NCBI GenBank assembly: GCA_003614735.1
Contig: KZ992514.1
Span: 1-37,095 of the forward strand
Origin: Thamnocephalis sphaerospora
Taxonomy: Eukaryota; Zoopagomycota; Zoopagomycetes; Zoopagales; Sigmoideomycetaceae
Direction: 5' to 3'
Length of the DNA: 37,095 bases
The position numbers were made by a program, and so were the translations under genes. This document shows positions 1 through 13,769 of the stretch, piece after piece (positions within the stretch are counted from its first letter, which is position 1; every line of letters begins with the position of its first letter). The notes under the pieces are model-generated. The model made no database searches and had not been told where the DNA came from. It saw nothing but the letters and a program-made list of their open reading frames with translations.

Positions 1-427
1 CACACTCAGAAAGGCTGGCGTTGTGCCGTTTCCGGTCAACGATGCGGTGCTGCACCAGCTACCCTTCAACGAGCAGTTTATGGCAACGATACCGCCGCAC
101 TTGCACAGCTGCAAGTCGTCCCATGACTACGACCAAAACGTCGAAATTATTGGCGACTCGGGCGGTACGCACCGCATGCAAGTTAAGCGCGTATTTGCGG
201 AAGTAGGTATGGCGCGTCACAATGGCCAGGTTTTTGCCGTCAATATGCTCGACGCGCAGTGCATGCGCCCGCTTCCGCCAATGCGTTTGCCTGTTGGTCT
301 GGGTGGGTATGTTGTTTGCGCAACACATGTGGCCAAGGTCATGCCCAATGCTGGCTACACCGATGTTGTGCTCATCTTTGACTTTCTCGGCGGTGAAACC
401 CAGCCGGCCGGCAGCTTGGACGGATGA
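1..427 (+). CDS. 3' part of an unrecognised protein (5' end outside window)
   Basis: An open frame runs in from the left edge (codons in phase from base 2) and stops at the TGA at 425-427. Codons mostly end in G or C, as in the identified genes, so I take this strand rather than the antisense frame as coding. The peptide has a stretch reading VPFPVNDAVLHQLPFNEQF, an acidic patch DYDQNV and a hydrophobic C-terminal part. I recognise no family. A perfect GTAGGT donor at 207 paired with a CAG at 261-263 would remove 57 bases in frame, so two isoforms are possible. The gene is tail-to-tail with CDC5, 184 bp apart. The missing 5' end prevents a functional call. Confidence 0.45.
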   Translation, partial: TLRKAGVVPFPVNDAVLHQLPFNEQFMATIPPHLHSCKSSHDYDQNVEIIGDSGGTHRMQVKRVFAEVGMARHNGQVFAVNMLDAQCMRPLPPMRLPVGLGGYVVCATHVAKVMPNAGYTDVVLIFDFLGGETQPAGSLDG

Positions 428-611
428 CACTTTGGCCAGCACGACATGGCGTTGAGGGCACGATGCTTTGTAATACCAGGAAATACAGTGCAGTGATATA
501 GGATTCTTTTGAAACACACACTAGCTACGGCGCGGTAAATCGGAACGCAGGGCAGTGGAGAAAACATTGTGGCGGATACATCCGCGCCTGTGACGGCTGG
601 CCTGCGCCAGC

Positions 612-3590
<2,979 letters not shown>

Positions 3591-4197
3591 GAGTGCGCGA
3601 TCGGCAACGGTACGCTGGTGAGCAGGCGCACACTAGTTGCCAGTCACCGTGTCCCGCCTATGCTCACCCTTGATGATGATCCGCATCCTTGACCTGCGTA
3701 TACACTCGCTGAGTAGACCGTAGCAATGGGCAGTGTGCGCGCAGCAGCGACACGTCCAGTATTGACCAAAAAGATGTGTGGATCGGTGGTGAGGCGGCTG
3801 TGTGTATGTGTTGTGTGAGAAGAAAAAGATAACAGACACACGCCACTTTTGTGAGCCACGCTGGGATGTCATCATATCTCACGAAATCCGATGGCGTCCG
3901 GGTTAAAGCAAAGCTATGTTTTACATGACTGTACGCAGCGACACGGTATCCAACACCGCCGGCAACGGTCACAGCTTAGAAATCAGCTTTGTTTTTAACT
4001 TGTGCAGTACTCTTTTGCAAATAAATTAGCAAGACAGCAGCAAAGAGGCATGCTCTTAGCGCGCGGCGGTGGCGAAACGGGCGCTGAAATCTGTGTATCC
4101 TACAAGTCTAGGCTAGTGTTTGACCACCATATAGTGCTGGTGGTGACAAGTCATATTGATTGTATCGCTGCACGCATGCTTTCAATTGATGCTTGAT
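3591..4197. other. Intergenic, probable CDC5 upstream region
   Basis: About 600 bases between the CDC5 start and the stop of the orphan membrane gene. Only short unconvincing frames are present, with no recognisable protein or RNA. It presumably holds the CDC5 promoter and the 3'UTR of the downstream minus-strand gene. Confidence 0.5.
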
Positions 4198-5102
4198 CTA
4201 GTGAAAAGTGCGTGATTGCGTTCTAGCCGACGTTTCTATCACAGAATGTATATTAACGCAGTGATATACCAGCAGTACAGATGTGCCGGCCCAGTCCAGA
4301 ACAAAGAAAAACCCGGAAAACATCCCGGCAAGCTCAAATGCTGCGCCAAACATGCATATTAAATTCAAAAGCACCACAAGGCACATTGTCTGGATCCCAT
4401 TGCAGAGCAAGCATGCCCATGCCATCAGGTCATATCGTTGATACTGCCGATAGATAATCGCAACGAATGACACAGAAATATTATGCTGATGGGCAAATCC
4501 ATGGCAAGCTTGACCCAGGACAAATACGACGCATAGCAGGAAAGACATCCGGCTATGAGCGACATCACGCCCGGATTCGTCCATACTACGATGTAGATAA
4601 AGACAGGCTGCGGAAGCAAAAGCACTTTGCCAGCACCAAGCAGCCATCTGTTGTGCTGATGAGCGATATAGGCCCTTTGCAATAGGGCGCTGCCCACACA
4701 GAGCGTCGATATGCCTATGCCGAATCCGGCAAGTCGTAGTGCCAGGTTACAAGATGATCCACCGGGAGTGTACATTGCGAAGCCGCATAGACAGTACACG
4801 AGGCCCGCAGCTGACTGAATGATGCAACACCAGCCAGCCAACATGTGGCGTTGCTTGTAGATTATGCGCATGGCGGTGTAGAAGCAGCGCGCGAAAACAC
4901 ACGCGCCGAAAACCTTGAACATGGTCTGCATCGACAGACTGCTGTTGCGTGCCCTCATTTCGTCCGGATTTCCTTGAGCTTGCATTATAGACGCTAGTGA
5001 GTCTAGCTCTCCTGATAGGTATGGCGAGGTGTTCCACTGGCACGTAACAGCTGTTTTCCAGGTACTGTTCCAAAGCGACACGATTGATGCGTGGTGCAGC
5101 AT
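4198..5102 (-). CDS. Orphan polytopic membrane protein, about seven transmembrane segments
   Basis: Best model has two exons, 5102-4515 and 4443-4198, giving 277 aa. The 71-base intron has a weak donor (TGG|gtcaag) and a CAG acceptor. It joins two frames in phase that would otherwise look like a frameshift. The ATG at 5102 is chosen because the longer frame begins at a GTG right after a TAA. About 85 N-terminal residues contain several Trp and NxS/T sites. Hydrophobic segments follow: FKVFGACVFARCFY, LAGWCCIIQSAAGLVYCLCG, LAGFGIGISTLCVGSALL, VFIYIVVW, VMSLIAGCLSCYASYL, MCLVVLLNLICMFGAAF and FFFVLDWAGTSVLLVY. The topology resembles a 7TM receptor, but I see no DRY, NPxxY or other family signature. 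It could be a receptor-like or small lineage-specific membrane protein. A TATA-like box lies at 5223-5230. Confidence 0.6.
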
Positions 5103-6236
5103 TGCTAGCGCAATGCCACAATATAATTCGTAACTTTGTTTCGTAAATGCGGCGGGATGGATATAACAAGGTGACCGTGAGGACGAACCACTGCTGCTGA
5201 GCAGTAGTGCATGTCGCAGCACTTATATCTGCACTTTGGTGGACAGATGGCTGTGCACCAACAAGGCGTTGACTTGCGAGTGCGCAAGTGGTATCGTTTG
5301 GTTGGCCAGCTAGACATGCACCTTTGGGTCCCAGTTCATTACCGGAGCATGCTCAGGCCCTAGTCTGCAGGCTATCCAGCTGCGTGTAACAGCTCGTAAC
5401 GGTGCAGTTACATAAACATATCCTGTTTTCCTGTTACGAAAGCATGCTTATTGCTGCCCTTGCCAAGGCCAGCTGTTTGTACCCTAAAACAGACAGTGAC
5501 CTGCCCCGTCTAGTTTAGGCCAGGAGAAGGTTAGCAAATGCATGTGATCAACGCTGTCCTTCAGCTTACGGATGTGCCTGGTGGTGTGCCGTTCTGTGCA
5601 GCATATATCTGTTATCCGAGCGGCTCACATGAGTAACACCTCGGCTGCCCATTGTAACAAAGATACTGACGGGTACTGGATTAGCTTTTGTGCTCTGTTT
5701 GCCCGTGTGGGCCACGCCAGCAAGCGTTGTGGTGTACCAGCGTGACATTTCTTTAGCACCGCCCTTTCAGGCAGGCACCGGGCCGAGCCGCCGCGTTTAC
5801 ATCTGCGATCAGTGCAGCGCAAGACTCTTAGACTTTCGCCCGCTCACTTGCTTCAATTCTGATCATAACGGCGCCCTTTATCTTGCGACGCAGTCTTCAC
5901 CTTGTCATATCGCCCGTGGCTAAAGCTAGACAATGCCATATGGACTATACTTGTTACACACGCCCTATGTCGCGTGCATGGTAACTGCGCAGTTATAGCG
6001 TTTGGGAAAATACGTGCGCCTACGGGCTATCTACTCGCGGTGTGGACACGCATGGTATGCGATGTGATTACCGGCAAGTACTGCACTAGCATCAAATGGA
6101 CAGTTACAACTTTTGCACAGATATGGCGCTGACTAGATTAAGCGATTAGTTTATCTCTTTCAGGCTGAGAATATATGTATTTGCTGTTGTTTGGCTGCCA
6201 CGAAAGCGACCGCTAAATAAACGTTCTCTCTCTCGG
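5103..6236. other. Intergenic gap, no gene seen
   Basis: About 1.1 kb with only short frames lacking family resemblance. Part of it must be the promoter of the orphan membrane gene, including the AT-rich TATA-like stretch near 5225. The right end should hold the 3'UTR of the secreted pseudokinase. Confidence 0.45.
5223..5230 (-). promoter_or_regulatory. TATA-like box of the orphan membrane gene
   Basis: Minus-strand GATATAAG about 120 bases upstream of the proposed ATG at 5102. Position and sequence fit a core promoter. There is no transcript evidence. Confidence 0.35.
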
Positions 6237-7546
6237 CTAGTTTCTGGCGAATGGGTTGATGGTTCTTGCTGCTGATCGAGCCATACTCCAGATGGTTGCT
6301 GCGTTCATTCCAAGCATGATTTTAACGCCGCTGCCATCTGCAAGCTTTTTCATTATATCTAGGTCTAGGCTTTTGATAGACGGTCGATTCCGCCAATCGC
6401 AGGTCAACAGGGTTTCCATAAGCGTAGCTAGATGCTTGTTTGACGTCTCAACGGGCGGATATGTGTTGTTTTTAAATATCTCCATGTCTTTCATCACTTG
6501 TTGCAGTTTTCCTCGTCTCCATGGAACAACTCCATCTAGTGTTTTCATGAAGCCGTAGGGCGGCATGCCGGCCAAAGAGGCGTAAATGGTTGCACCAAGC
6601 ATCCATGAAATGCGCTCTTCTATGAAAAATGTGCGCACAGGGACATAGTCCTCGGGAGGGTGGTATCCGCGTTCGTTCTCAAAGTTTTCTAGCATAGTTT
6701 CTCGCCACACGGTTACGCCGATTTGAGTTTCCATAGGCTTGAGCTTTTGTCGAATATAATGTAGATCGGCAATAATGACTTTTGGCACCCCATTTGCCAT
6801 GTTGGTGCGGACCAGGATGCCTGATTTCACCATCGGTGAGATGGCGTTGGCATATACGCAAAGCATAAATGACAGCTTACTCTCTGGACCGATAGTATGA
6901 TACGTGAACCCCATGCCATCCAGATATTTGAGCGCTGCATGCAGCAAAGCCGATTGTTGGCGGTTAGGCTGTGTGGCAAAACTAGTAGACATCCGGCACA
7001 TACCTGATACCACTTGGACAAAAATCGCCGGCAGCACCTTGTCCTTTTGCGCAGACGTCATGTCACGCACGTAGTCTTTCAAGGTGACGCTTGCCGGCCA
7101 CGTAGTGAAAGCGCAGTAGCATTTGTTGACCACCTTTGTTTTCTCAAGTTTTGGGAATGAGTCGGCAGATACAAATGAGAGTCCAGAACGGTTTTTGCCT
7201 TTTGAAAAGCGCTGCTCGGAAACGCGATAAGCGTGCGCGCTTCTATGTGTTGCTACAAGCAACTCACCTCAACAAATTCTTCCATGACCGTTACATAAAC
7301 ATCGAGCAGACAACATCTAATCGTTCCCTCTTTGCCCATGTACTTTACCCGGGCGCCATATGCATGGCGGCCGAATCGTGGTAACTCATTTTCAATAGCA
7401 AGGCCGGGAAACTCGCTCCAGTCTGAAGTAGTTACCGCCTTGAGGTCTTGAGCAACGGTGCGCGCTGGACTGGCATGTGTGCCGCTACCACGTTTTAGTG
7501 GTGCGGCCACAGCGGCAAGAAGCATCGCCGCAAAAGCAAGCTTCAT
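6237..7546 (-). CDS. Secreted protein-kinase-like protein with degenerate catalytic loop (pseudokinase)
   Basis: Four exons (7546-7268, 7211-7004, 6934-6881, 6820-6237) give 374 aa. Introns are 56, 69 and 60 bases. The ATG at 7546 opens a signal peptide (MKLAFAAMLLAAVAAP) followed by a basic KR. Residues about 60-350 follow a kinase fold. ALKYLDGMGF sits where the alphaE helix precedes the catalytic loop. The loop reads HTIGPESIL in place of HRDIKPENIL, so the catalytic Asp and Lys are lost and the metal-binding Asn is replaced. IIADLHY stands for the DFG strand, GYHPPEDY for the APE segment, ISWMLGATIYASLAGMPPYG for the alphaF-alphaG region, and CDWRNRPS for the final Arg motif. Catalysis is therefore unlikely, and a binding or scaffold role is inferred. 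No C-terminal ER-retention signal is visible (it ends NPFARN). Promoter elements lie at 7594-7599 and 7615-7620. Confidence 0.75.
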
Positions 7547-7593
7547 CACGGTGCTTGGTCGGCGCGTAGCTAGGCGGCGTTACCGAAGGTGAG

Positions 7594-7620
7594 CACGTGA
7601 CTACAGAGCTTGCGTTTATA
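7594..7620 (-). promoter_or_regulatory. TATA box and CACGTG element of the pseudokinase gene
   Basis: On the minus strand TATAAA occupies 7620-7615, about 70 bases before the ATG at 7546. A palindromic CACGTG (bHLH/E-box type) lies at 7594-7599 between the two. The TATA placement is good for a core promoter. The CACGTG lies downstream of it, so its role is uncertain. Confidence 0.4.
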
Positions 7621-8613
7621 GGGTGGGCGTGGTTGCGTCTGGCGAGCTGCGTTTTATGTACTGGAGAAACAGGGTTTGTTGCTTGTACAGCAAACGAGAA
7701 AGCAAAAGGTTCACATCTGCAGTGCAGCCCACTGTTAAAGGATGTAACGAAACCGGATGTAGTCATCGCGTGCACCAAAAGAATGTGAAGGGTATTGTAC
7801 AATTTAGTACGCTATCATGCGACACGAGGGTACCAGAAACGAACGTCGAGCAGTACAGGGTGAAAACTTTCAAAACATTCGATGGCATCCATGCACGACT
7901 ATGAGAAGCGGCGATCGGCCGACAAGCTCAAGGATCGATGACTATACGCCAGCTCTGAGTGAATGTTAATTGCAAATGGGCACTGCAAGCTAGCACACAA
8001 GCTGTGCTTGCGACGATGCGGCAGCGTATATAAGCACATGTAGGTGTTCCCGCTAAAGGAATCAATCATCGAGTACCACCTATTTCGTTCGTCTCGTACT
8101 CCCAAGCCATTTTTGCGCCGTTCGTGGCTCCACCCTGACCGACACTACTGGATCGATTGCATGACATGCACATATGTCAGGTGACACCAGTCCGCCCGTA
8201 TAGTGTATTGGACCGTATCTGATGTCCAGCAGTGCTGTATTAGGAAACCCTCTCCGTATATACATGTCGATCACGCTTTTCTCACCACCACTTGGGCACT
8301 CACTCGCGCGAATCACACAACCAGACAGTACACTGCATGAGCGAGACAACTTTTCGATCCACCCTTGCAGGCAGACACCGCGCTTAACTGCCGCGGGATG
8401 ATGTATTCAATAAGGCAGATGCTGTGCATGCATAGCAAGTTGTTTGAGGATAAAGTACTTGCATTGGTCGCGCAAACGGTCCAGACGCCATTCTAGCCGC
8501 ATTACTCTGCGCAGTTTATTCGCTCGTGTGAACGCATTGCCAAGCGGACGGTCAATGGCGATTGGTTTAACCTTCATCCAGCTGCGCCATTCTTCGCATT
8601 GGCCGCTTTCACA
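7621..8613. other. Intergenic, no gene seen
   Basis: About 1 kb between the pseudokinase promoter and the stop codon of the CASP-like gene. Only short frames are found and none resembles a family. It should contain distal promoter of the former and the 3'UTR of the latter. Confidence 0.45.
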
Positions 8614-11600
8614 TCACGGTGAGCAGTGATACATCGACAAAAGTAATAGCGCATGGAGAAGGGAGATGTAAGCAGTGAAAACCAGCCGGCGACGGCGGTG
8701 TGCGAGAAGATACCGCGCGGCATGCTGCACCGCGCGTTCCACTGGGTTGCGTAGAGTACTGCGTGTCCGTGGAACCCCCTAACACCAGTCTACGTCAAGA
8801 TGTGCGCCGATGCATCGCGTGCTGACAGCGACTTACTACACCGCCTGCTTGACGATAATCCGAGTCCAGAAGCTGTGAGTCTGTCCAGCCGCTGGGCTCT
8901 CTAAAAGCATCGGTAGACTTGAGGCCTGCTGTAGGTCCGCCAGAGGTCGAGACAGCCCAAGCGCTTGCCGGTGCTGTCTGCATCGCGACGGTCGTCCACT
9001 CTGCGTCCGAATTCTGCACAGCCAATGCCACCGCCTTAACACGCATACCCGGCAGGACTGCGCTCACAATATACAGCACCTACCGGCATTGTACGCTGGG
9101 TACGGTCAAGTGCATTCTGCAGATATCGTGCGCGGTCCTGAAGACGTGCATTCTCATCGCGCGTCATCTGCAATTGAACACGCAGTTTTGCAGACTCTTC
9201 TTGATGACTGCGCAGCCGCTAAGAACGACAGACAAATGTCAGTGGGTACAAGCGGACAGGTTGTTGTGATAGCATGCCATTGCCCTCACTTCTTCCAGCT
9301 CTCCTGCACGTTGCTGTAGCCTTTCTCGCTGACCGCGAAAGATGTGCATTACTGCCGAGTCTGGATCTTGAGTAGTGCCAGAGTCCTGGGCCGTTGATGC
9401 CGACAGGATGCTGCTAACGCTTCCACGACGTGAGTCGCCATTGTCTCGCCCCGGTACGGTCAGCGGATCCGGAGTCTATGCGTGCCATACGATAGCGCCG
9501 AAAAACGCTGTTTCGTCAATTGCTGGCACAGATGTATCGTTAGGTCAAGCGGGAACATAGTACCTGGCGACCAGAAGCGCGATGCGATGAAAGAGGTGTA
9601 GATATTTCCACGTTAATAGGCAAAATGGCCGTTCCAAGCTGGGAGGTCGACAAGGAGCGCTCGAGTCGACGCGCCAGGGAGCGCTCCTGTTCTAACTCCC
9701 TGGACATATCCGCAAGTAGCTGCTCCGCCGTGAGCGCCCTGTCCTGGTTCTCCTCGGCGGTAGCCTGCCGATCGCAGCCCAAAAACATGGGCCATTGTGC
9801 ATTAGCCGCGCGTGCATCCCACCGACACGCCCTAAAACGGTATCTTGCCTGTAGCCGTGCAATGTCGTCCTGCAGGCGCTTATTCTTGGCAGCAAGCACC
9901 GCCCCCAACGGATGTGCGTCCTTGCTGTCGCACCCAGCCTAGTGTGACGGTATGCTGCATCTTAGCATGCATCAGACACGAGCGCTGGTATCTTTAACAT
10001 GCTACCTCGGTGCTTGAGTAGCGAGATAGCTCTGTACGCAGCTGCTCAATCTCGGTGCTCTGTGCGTCGGGTGCATTAGCATCGATCGCCATGGTGCCAC
10101 CGCATGCTAAAGCCACCTTTTGCGTCAGCTCCGTCTGCATGCATTCTATCTGGTGGGTGAGCCGACCCATGCGTCCTTTTTCGCTGCGTTGTGCGCGCTC
10201 CAGCTGTCCTCGAAGCTCTGCTATTTCCGCCTACCCACAGGTAAGCATGAGCAACAATGCACGTCGTCTGGTCAGCTGAATGTCTCGGCGGACAAACATG
10301 CATCCTCTACTTGCCACTGTGGCCGAGTCTCTGACACAACGTGGGCGCGCGTTTGCGTGAGGTATGCGTTACTACCCCAACACGTGCCCAGTACTTTGTA
10401 AACCGTAGCTACCTGTCGTTGGCGGTGCTCTGCTGTGTCGCTTGCTGCAGCTGATCGCGCAGTAAAGTCTAGCCGCAATCAGGCAACACAGGTGAGGGAT
10501 GGCCAAGGTCGGCAACGATTGACGTCGCTCGTACGTACATGTTCCGTCTCCAGGCGAGCAATTTTCACATGGGCGCTCTCCAGCTCACGCCTGGCCATTT
10601 CCAGCTGAACACGCTGACCGGCACGTTGTTCATCTATTCTTTCATATGTTACACACCTACGCGTATAGCGTCGACTGCACATGCGAGCTGTCCGCCTACC
10701 TTGTTCTTGTGCACGCCCCAGCAATTGTTGCTGTACTTGCTGATGGCTGGCACGCATCTGCTTTACCTGATTCTGGGCCTGCTGCAGCTCGCGGCGCAAC
10801 TCGCTCTCGCTGCACTCGCCATAATACATGTTAATGTAAATAGACATGCGTACTGTAAAAACACACTCACCGCTCCTGAGCGGCAGTAATATCGCGCTGC
10901 AGCGTCGCGCGCACTCTTTCCTCGCATTCGGCCAACTGGGCCGGCAACTAAGCACAGTATGTCAGCAACTCACTGAGGAATAGCACACGCTGACTACCGC
11001 CCACTTACGCTGTCCTGCTGCGCCTTCACCTGAAGCTCCAGTCGGCTAGCCTGCTCTTCAGTGTCGCGCAGCTGCGCTATTTGCTCTTGAAGAGCAGCCA
11101 GCTCATCCTTTAGTCGATCCTGCTCCTCGGCTGCACTCGCCTCCGTAGCAGTGGTTTCCTGCGCATAGGTCTACGCGGGACCGCGTCAGATGGCACTTGC
11201 AGTATTGTGTCTGCTCTTTTACAGCACGTACGGTAGCCGCATTCAAAATTGGCATTGGATCCGGCACATCGGCAATGCGTCGAAACATATCGAGAAAGGC
11301 CGTCTCGCTGGTGCGCTTCTGCTGCGTAAGAAAGTCAATCTCATTCTGGTATGCTACAGGTTGCAGGCATACGTGAGCCGCTAGCAAGCAGCCAGCCTAT
11401 GAGCTTGCCACACATGCCTTTCAGAAGCGACTTTATCTCCTTGATTTTGAGCTCGTCCGGCACCTGTCTGAACGCTATACCCGTCGCGCGTTGGCCGTTC
11501 TGCGCGCTGCCAACGCATAGTCAGACAAGTCGCCTACCTTTGGTCTTTTCCGCCAGTTCCTTACGATGCTGCGCAGCCTCTTTTTGCCCCTCTACTATTC

Positions 11601-11803
11601 TCTCTCCATGGTGGTCCAGCGTCTGCTGCAGCTCGCCCAGCTGCACCGCTGCGCAGCGGCTGAGCGCGTGAGTCCCAATAAACGACGCGCCGCCGCCGGC
11701 AATGCCCGAAATACCAGACCGCCAGGAATGGCGGACACGTACTTGACCACTGGCTGGCTGCATGCGCCAGACTGTTGCGGAATTCGGCAAGTTCGGCGGT
11801 CAT
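8614..11803 (-). CDS. COY1: CASP/Coy1-like Golgi coiled-coil tail-anchored protein
   Basis: About 17 exons: 11803-11743, 11648-11538, 11474-11418, 11353-11232, 11158-11009, 10947-10871, 10809-10700, 10633-10539, 10468-10413, a probable micro-exon 10330-10311, 10220-10006, 9938-9849, 9764-9564, 9475-9290, 9218-9084, 9013-8837 and 8778-8614. The protein is about 675 aa, against 678 in human CASP. Landmarks in order are VPDELKIKEIKSLLKAYQNE with DVPDPMPIL (family: LLKSFQGEID, DVPDPVPAL), long heptad coiled coils, AVLAAKNKRLQ, SILSAS with GQRERLQQR, and a final membrane helix (RLVFTAYISLLHALLLLSMY) close to the C-terminus after NPVERAV. The family tethers and sorts vesicles within the Golgi. Two introns use GC donors (11354-11417, 9765-9848). 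The joint 10413/10220 is the only uncertain splice. An alternative has exons 10330-10291 and 10230-10006. Confidence 0.88.
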
Positions 11804-11917
11804 CCCAACGGCGTTGTTTATGCGAGCAAGGGTCAAAGTGAAGAAGCAGCGGTTCCATCGCAGCTGCTTCTGTTCCGTACACATTCATCTCTACACGCGA
11901 TCAACACAGACTTGAAC
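11804..11917. promoter_or_regulatory. Divergent promoter between COY1-like and HFI1-like genes
   Basis: Only 114 bases separate the two ATGs (11803 minus, 11918 plus), so both genes must share this stretch for transcription start. No TATAAA is visible. It is mixed in composition, with a TGTTTATG and a GTGAAGAAG run. Confidence 0.6.
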
Positions 11918-13520
11918 ATGCCGCCGGACGGACGCCGCGACACGCTTGCCTTCAAGGAACGCCTCAACGGCATACTTGGAGACAATGCTCCGAAATACTG
12001 GTCGGTGCTGCGCGAGTTTCTCACCGGCCGTCTGAATCGCGATGAGTTTGACCACTGGGCGCAAAAGTACCTGCCGCCTGACCAAGGTAGGTTGGCCGCC
12101 GTGGCGCTAGAGGATAGCCGACCGGGCCATCGTGGCTGACGCGCATACAGTGTATATGCACAATGAGTTTTTGCTGGCAACACTGTTCAACGCTCTATTG
12201 GAGACACCACCGCCGGACAATGGCCGCGGCACTAAACGCAAGCTGGATGATGTTCACGGCGCGGATGCCCTGGTAGGAGCGCGCGCCGGTCAGAGCGCCG
12301 GGGACGGAGCAGGTGGCGCGGCAACGCAGGCAGGTGAGGGCGGGCCTGGCGATTACGCAGGACGAAAAGAGCTGTCGAGCGCCGAAGCTAGGCGGCGCGC
12401 GCTCAAGCAGGCCATCCGCGCGCTGTCCAAATCGGATCGCGATCGGATCAAGGGGCTGCTCAAGAAGGTGCGTTCACGAGCGGCCGACATACGGAAGCGA
12501 CGCTACTGACGGTCGCCGTGCCAGAAACCGGCGCCGCCAGCGCGTAGCGCGCTTCCGCACCCGTCACCACGCATCTGCTATCCGCCGCCACTAGTCCAGC
12601 TGGCGCACCAAGGTGAGTCAACGTCAGCGCATGCAAGCAGGTGCCATTCGAATATGCGCAGCGTAAATGCAAAGTACGTTTACGCGTGTGTATGTGTACG
12701 CGTATGCGTGTGCCAGGTGATGGACGATCTGTGCCGGGCACCAACCCAGAGGCCATCTCTGCATTTGCCAGCGAGTACATGCGGAATGTGCAGGCGCCGC
12801 TTTGTGGCGACGCCAAGGGCATTCCTAGCGGCGATGCACTTTTGGATCGGATGCACGCGGTAGCCATGGAGCACGGCATCCAAGGCATTCAACAGGATGC
12901 CGTGCGACTCATGTTTTCCGCACTAGAGGTAGGTCAATCGGCAGTACCGCACGCGCGCCGCACCTTGAGTCAGCGCCAGCCGGTACGCACTCACTTACAC
13001 GCACTTCATCTTGCGCCGTCAGATTCACATGAAAACGGTTATTGGGCACTGTGTGAGTAAGCTGCGGCTCAATCGTACGATTGGCATTCGTATGCCGACC
13101 GTGGCAGATGCGCCGCCAGCAACCGAGGCACGCTTGAGCAGCAAAGCAGCTAGCGCCACTGCGTCAGGCGCTTTGCCCCACTCGGCCGACAGTAGCAGCA
13201 CTCTCGATGCGGCCGCAAACACCGAGTCTGCCACAGGCGCCAGTGCACGCCATAGCCGCCATCGTCGACCTGATTGCGCCGCGCAGACCTCCATCACCGC
13301 GCGCGATTTAGCCTTTGTGGCACAGCTAGCGCCGCATGTGATGGTCGAATCGCCACTGAACCTGGAGCGCCTTACCTCGGTGGTACTGTCCAACCCGCGC
13401 CTGGAGGAGGAGCTCACGCAGCGAGCCAGACATATGTCCACTGTTACGCCCGAGGAGAGCAACGAAGAAGCCGCGCTGGATGCATTTCTGGCCGGTGTGC
13501 TTGGCATGCAGTATGCGTAA
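11918..13520 (+). CDS. HFI1: SAGA coactivator subunit Hfi1/Ada1 (TADA1 family)
   Basis: Five exons: 11918-12086, 12151-12467, 12525-12612, 12717-12928 and 13023-13520, giving 427 aa (yeast Hfi1 488, human TADA1 335). The N-terminus FKERLNGILGDNAPKYWSVL and LNRDEFDHWAQKYL, followed by YMHNEFLLATLFNALL, is the diagnostic Ada1 pattern (human: ALGDNVKQYWANLKLW, HNDFLLAIL). A basic KRKLDD region and SKSDRDRIKGLLKK follow. Then comes MHAVAMEHGIQGIQQDAVRLMFSALE, which matches the TADA1 AYEHGLDNVTEEAV segment and lies near its histone-fold region. The rest is Ala/Ser-rich with a helical C-terminus. The protein is a structural core subunit of SAGA. The intron at 12613-12716 holds TGTGTATGTGTACGCG-type repeats. 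It is convergent with SKP1. Confidence 0.88.
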
Positions 13521-13769
13521 CGCACGTGGACGCTATCTTGCCGCCGCTCATCCTTGTTGCCACACGCGCGCCCACCTTATCCATGTACACTAATACAGCG
13601 TAGCCCAGCATGTGCTTCTACAACCATTTCTTTACATATATGCGACGCGCCACACTCGACTGAGGGACTCGCAGAGACGCGAGAATAGCGCCATCAAAGA
13701 GGCCAGGGGATCGGCCCGTACAGCACATACACACACGTACGCGTACGCGTACCGCTATAGCTTGTACGC

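Noticed and set aside
59-517. 152-aa minus-strand frame opposite the partial gene
   Set aside because: Codon third positions favour the plus strand, and the frame runs into the tail-to-tail spacer.
4425-4514. Frameshifted pseudogene reading of the orphan membrane gene
   Set aside because: A 71-base intron in phase explains the frame change, though its GTCAAG donor is weak, so this is not fully excluded.
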